Shown here: piece by piece, positions 62,425-64,000 of the stretch
Position numbering within the stretch: position 1 is the stretch's first letter
How the letters are laid out: every line of letters begins with the position of its first letter
Origin: Streptomyces bottropensis ATCC 25435
Lineage (GTDB): Bacteria > Actinomycetota > Actinomycetes > Streptomycetales > Streptomycetaceae
Direction of reading: 5' to 3'
DNA: 64,000 nucleotides
NCBI RefSeq assembly: GCF_000383595.1
Contig: NZ_KB911581.1
Span: forward strand, 2,050,264-2,114,263
Made by a program: the position numbers and the translations under genes
Notes under the pieces: model-generated
Databases searched by the model: none
What the model saw: only the letters and a program-made list of their open reading frames with translations
Told to the model about the DNA's origin: nothing

Positions 62425-62471
62425 CAGAGGGCCCGTGGCGTTCACGATCCGTGAACGCCACGGGCCCTCTG
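62425..62471. terminator. perfect 21-bp-stem bidirectional terminator
   Basis: Arms 62425-62445 and 62451-62471 are exact reverse complements with the loop GATCC. It sits between the convergent ribF and MinD-like genes, followed by TTCGTCTT on the plus strand. Confidence 0.88.
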
Positions 62472-62505
62472 TTCGTCTTCCCGGCTGCCCGGCTTCTGCC
62501 GGCTC

Positions 62506-64000
62506 CTACTGCTGAGGCGGAGCCGGCGGGTAGGGCTGGCCCGGCTGCGGGTGCTGCGGGTGCTGCGGTTGTTGCGGTGGGTAGGGCTGTCCGGGAGCCG
62601 GCTGGCCGGGGTGACCATAAGGCTGCGGGGCAGGGGCCTGGCCGGGGGCCGGCTGACCCGGGTAGGGCTGGCCGGGGTACGGCTGGCCCTGCTGCTGCGG
62701 CGGATACGGCTGCTGACCGGGGATCTGCCGGCCGGGCAGAGGCGGGGCGACCACCGGCGGCGGGTTGCCGTCCGAAGTCCACAGGCCGTGCGACTGCTGG
62801 TGCCTGGCGATGTCCTCGGCGACCATCGCGGCGAGCGTGAAGTACGCCTCCCGCACCTTCGGCCGCATCATGTCGAGGTCCAACTCGGCGCCTGCCGACA
62901 GGTGTTCGTCGAAGGGCACGACGACGACACCCCGGCAGCGCGTCTCGAAGTGGGAGACGATGTCGTCCACCTTGATCATCTTGCCGGTGTCGCGCACCCC
63001 GGAGATGACCGTGAGGGAACGGGCCACCAGGTCCTGGTATCCGTGCGCGGACAGCCAGTCCAGCGTCGTACTGGCGCTGCTCGCCCCGTCCACGGACGGC
63101 GTCGAGATGATGATGAGCTGGTCGGCGAGATCGAGCACCCCGCGCATGGCGCTGTAGAGCAGGCCGGTGCCGGAGTCGGTGAGGATGATCGGGTACTGCT
63201 TGCCGAGGATGTCGATCGCGCGCCGGTAGTCCTCGTCGTTGAACGTCGTGGAGACGGCGGGGTCCACGTCGTTGGCGATGATCTCCAGCCCCGAGGCAGC
63301 CTGTGAGGTGAACCGCCGGATGTCCATGTACGAGTTGAGGTACGGGATCGCCTGGACGAGGTCACGGATGGTCGCCCCGGTCTCGCGCCGCACGCGACGG
63401 CCGAGCGTTCCGGCGTCCGGGTTGGCGTCGATCGCGAGGATCTTGTCCTGCCGCTCGGTGGCGAGCGTCGAGCCGAGCGCCGTGGTGGTCGTCGTCTTGC
63501 CGACGCCACCCTTGAGGCTGATGACCGCGATGCGATAGCAGGACAGCACCGGCGTCCTGATCAGCTCCAGCTTCCGCTGCCGCTCGGCCTCCTCCTTCTT
63601 TCCCCCCAGCCTGAACCGCCCGCCCCCGGACGCCGGGCGGCTGCTCTTCGTCTTCTGCTTCTTGCTGTTCAGCAGCCGGTCGGACGACAACTCCACCGCG
63701 GCCGTGTAACCGAGCGGCGCCACACCGGGGTTGGTGGGCTGCCGCTGATCATGCTGCACGGGCTGCGGCCAGGCCGCGCCTGTGCGGGGGTCGACGGGGG
63801 CGGTGGGCGCAGTGGGATACGGGTGCCCCCCAGGCTGACCGGGCTGGCCGGGCTGACCCGTGTACTCCGGATGGCCGGGCTGGGTGGGGGGTTGGGGGAA
63901 GCCGTAACCGCTCGGGGGAGCAGGGGAGTTGGGCGGGCCCTGTGGCGCCGGGGCGCCGGGCGGGAAGCCGTAGCCGGGCTGAGGGGCGGGCTGTTCGGGG
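62506..64000 (-). CDS. proline-rich MinD/ParA-like ATPase, 5' end outside the window
   Basis: At least 497 residues are visible; the frame stays open to the window edge, so the start is beyond 64000. A Pro/Gly/Gln-rich N-terminal region (at least 80 residues) precedes a basic linker, [12 protein letters not shown]. The ATPase core has the deviant Walker [17 protein letters not shown] and [16 protein letters not shown]-terminal tail of PYPGQP-type repeats follows. Proteins of this design occur at the border of the ESX/type VII secretion locus in Streptomyces and in mycobacterial ESX loci (EspI-like). The GTG at 63759 is an internal valine, not needed as start. Function in secretion is inferred. 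Confidence 0.85.
   Translation of the reverse strand, partial: PEQPAPQPGYGFPPGAPAPQGPPNSPAPPSGYGFPQPPTQPGHPEYTGQPGQPGQPGGHPYPTAPTAPVDPRTGAAWPQPVQHDQRQPTNPGVAPLGYTAAVELSSDRLLNSKKQKTKSSRPASGGGRFRLGGKKEEAERQRKLELIRTPVLSCYRIAVISLKGGVGKTTTTTALGSTLATERQDKILAIDANPDAGTLGRRVRRETGATIRDLVQAIPYLNSYMDIRRFTSQAASGLEIIANDVDPAVSTTFNDEDYRRAIDILGKQYPIILTDSGTGLLYSAMRGVLDLADQLIIISTPSVDGASSASTTLDWLSAHGYQDLVARSLTVISGVRDTGKMIKVDDIVSHFETRCRGVVVVPFDEHLSAGAELDLDMMRPKVREAYFTLAAMVAEDIARHQQSHGLWTSDGNPPPVVAPPLPGRQIPGQQPYPPQQQGQPYPGQPYPGQPAPGQAPAPQPYGHPGQPAPGQPYPPQQPQHPQHPQPGQPYPPAPPQQ

Noticed and set aside
1..64000. tRNA, rRNA, insertion sequences, integrases, attachment sites, replication origin
   Set aside because: Looked for cloverleaf-like and transposase-like sequences by eye on both strands and found nothing convincing. 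A covariance-model scan would be decisive.

Overview
The window is high-GC, densely coded actinobacterial DNA. Many GTG starts, Tat and lipoprotein signals, leaderless-type promoters and the gene order at the right end all point to a Streptomyces chromosome core or near-core region. No rRNA, tRNA, CRISPR array, transposase or phage gene was seen.

Left part (1-9.3 kb): the tail of an unidentified gene, a small conserved hypothetical gene, a PAP2-type membrane phosphatase, the GABA aminotransferase gabT, a membrane-anchored P-loop ATPase, a PucR-family regulator and an aldehyde dehydrogenase. gabT, pucR and the dehydrogenase look like an amine/GABA catabolic group, although they are not one operon.

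Centre (9.4-37 kb): a large carbohydrate locus. It encodes GH3, GH74, GH42, GH12, GH36, GH31 and a GH39-like enzyme with CBM-like modules, together with two complete three-gene sugar ABC importers and two LacI-family regulators. The set fits xyloglucan breakdown: secreted GH74 and GH12 cut the chain, an importer takes up oligosaccharides, and cytoplasmic GH31, GH42 and GH3 remove xylose, galactose and glucose. A second module (GH36 alpha-galactosidase, LacI, importer, GH39-like enzyme) sits inside it. Perfect TCGAAGCGCTTCGA palindromes lie at the GH3/importer divergent promoter and upstream of the distant lacI gene at 36 kb. TGTGACCGGTCACA palindromes flank the start of the other lacI gene. 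A sulfotransferase and an AI-2E-family permease are inserted between the two modules.

Right part (37-64 kb): a large acyl-CoA dehydrogenase, a secreted lamin-tail protein, the MEP pathway genes dxr and ispG around the site-2 protease rseP, two GNAT genes, proS, a kinase-like gene with degraded catalytic motifs, a lipoprotein/ferritin-like pair, and then the conserved rimP-nusA-ylxR-infB-ylxP-rbfA-truB translation cluster. Between truB and ribF lies a 1271-residue protein joining a trypsin-like domain (serine replaced by alanine) to a STAND-like P-loop module (Walker lysine replaced by arginine) and a long helical-repeat tail. The window ends inside a proline-rich MinD-like ATPase of the kind that borders the type VII secretion locus in Streptomyces.

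The signals most worth following are this double-degenerate protease/NTPase fusion, a chain of three overlapping mini-ORFs plus a hairpin in the infB leader, the two LacI operator circuits, a Zur-box-like site with no gene beside it, and a dispersed family of GGGGCGCGGGG palindromic intergenic repeats.
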